From Paenibacillus tundrae (GTDB taxonomy: Bacteria; Bacillota; Bacilli; Paenibacillales; Paenibacillaceae), in contig NZ_JAUSTI010000002.1 in the NCBI RefSeq assembly GCF_030812775.1, forward strand, positions 494,337 to 558,336: DNA of 64,000 nt, read 5' to 3'. Under the pieces are notes generated by a model. That model saw only the letters and a list, made by a program, of their open reading frames with translations. It was not told the origin of the DNA and ran no database searches. Made by a program: the position numbers and the translations under genes. Positions 63,650-64,000 of the stretch are shown here, in pieces (position 1 is the first letter of the stretch; each line of letters begins with the position of its first letter).

Positions 63650-63792
63650 CATAGGTAAGCGCCTTGGCCTTGATCCATTGAGCTAACCTATAAAGTAACA
63701 TTTAAGCGTCAATTTATATTCATTCCGAGTCCATTTACACGTAAATATACGCTCAAAACTAACATGCTAAAAAAGACTTCCGTGCTTTAAAC

Positions 63793-63844
63793 TGTACCCT
63801 ATAGAGTAGACACTTTAAAAAAGTCTCTCTATGGGGTATTTTTT
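63793..63844 (+). terminator. Read-in terminator at the IS left end
   Basis: TACCCTATAGAGTAGAC pairs imperfectly with GTCTCTCTATGGGGTA, followed by TTTTTT. It overlaps the terminal inverted repeat and may also end the adhR transcript. Confidence 0.65.
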
Positions 63845-63882
63845 ATGTATGCCACCAAAGAGACCGGAATGGAGATACAACA

Positions 63883-64000
63883 ATGAGTAAAAAAACTTTT
63901 ACCGTAGGCGAAGTGAAGCAGCTTTCTGCAAACCCATATGTGAAATCCGTATCTACGAAAGGAATTACGTATACAGACGAGTTCAAACAACTCTTTATTG
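63883..64000 (+). CDS. IS3-family transposase OrfA (partial)
   Basis: 39 residues are visible, beginning MSKKTFTVGEVKQLSANPYV and continuing KSVSTKGITYTDEFKQLFI. This N-terminus is characteristic of HTH-containing OrfA proteins of the IS3/IS150 group in Paenibacillus and Bacillus. GGAG lies eight bases before the ATG at 63883. The rest of the gene and orfB lie beyond the window. Confidence 0.75.
   Translation, partial: MSKKTFTVGEVKQLSANPYVKSVSTKGITYTDEFKQLFI

Larger units (their letters stand above)
63793..64000 (+). mobile_element. Left end of an IS3-family (IS150-like) insertion sequence, truncated by the window
   Basis: The presumed left terminus begins TGTACCCTATAGAGTAGAC at 63793. Part of it pairs with GTCTCTCTATGGGGTA (63823-63838) to form a hairpin with a T-run after it, which can stop read-in transcription. 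The IS orfA starts at 63883. The right end is outside the window. Confidence 0.7.

Overview
The window looks like a chromosomal segment of a spore-forming, low-to-medium GC Bacillota, most likely Paenibacillus (inference). The signs are strong AGGAGG-type ribosome binding sites with frequent TTG and GTG starts, a CotF-type spore coat protein, an S-layer-anchored GH53 galactanase with a cre-like site, a Bacillus-style narGHJI/ywiC/Crp-Fnr region, and an ECF41 sigma factor beside its usual carboxymuconolactone decarboxylase partner. No rRNA, tRNA, CRISPR array or prophage was seen. The only mobile DNA is the left end of an IS3-family element at the right edge.

Layout. 1-6.2 kb: a truncated membrane metallophosphoesterase, then zwf-tal-gnd (pentose phosphate pathway) with a divergent LysR regulator. 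6.3-10.3 kb: a compact MCP-CheW-CheA operon. 10.8-15.7 kb: a conserved hypothetical gene, a cupin, an ankyrin protein, and a TetR/MFS pair behind a 19-bp palindromic operator. 15.8-18.9 kb: a MacB-like ABC exporter. 19.2-24.2 kb: two serine hydrolases of the beta-lactamase superfamily, a DUF1361 membrane protein, CotF and an exported protein. 24.3-27.9 kb: an ECF41 sigma factor (frameshifted) with its CMD partner and a matching promoter, a second cupin, and a leucine-rich-repeat gene (frameshifted). 28.0-33.0 kb: a Gly/Pro/Tyr repeat protein and a six-gene minus-strand cluster of SUKH, beta-propeller, zinc-ribbon and unknown proteins.

33.2-51.1 kb is a nitrate/nitrite respiration island. It holds a copper nitrite reductase, two different Crp/Fnr regulators, a YlbF-family protein with a Cys-rich tail, a ZIP transporter, YwiC, moaA-narGHJI-narK (NarK carries a fused PAS domain), a DUF2249/COX1-like/DUF59 operon and a small cupin. 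I read five TGTGA-N6-TCACA sites (two exact, three with one mismatch) and one exact TTGAT-N4-ATCAA site. In the clearest cases a -10 hexamer lies about 30-32 bp from the box centre. The two box types match the recognition helices of the two regulators, so the island may be split between a low-oxygen and an NO-type regulon (inference).

51.2-64.0 kb: an NAD-kinase-like/SPFH pair, the 1462-residue GH53 protein, a YceI lipocalin, a two-component system, a DUF1801 protein, a zinc alcohol dehydrogenase with a divergent AdhR-like MerR regulator and a 19-bp-spacer promoter, and the IS3 fragment.

The best candidates for an under-described system are the FNR-box-driven DUF2249 operon, the NarK-PAS fusion, and the YlbF-like protein with the CGCGGSC tail. 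Two independent single-base frameshifts could be real decay or assembly errors.
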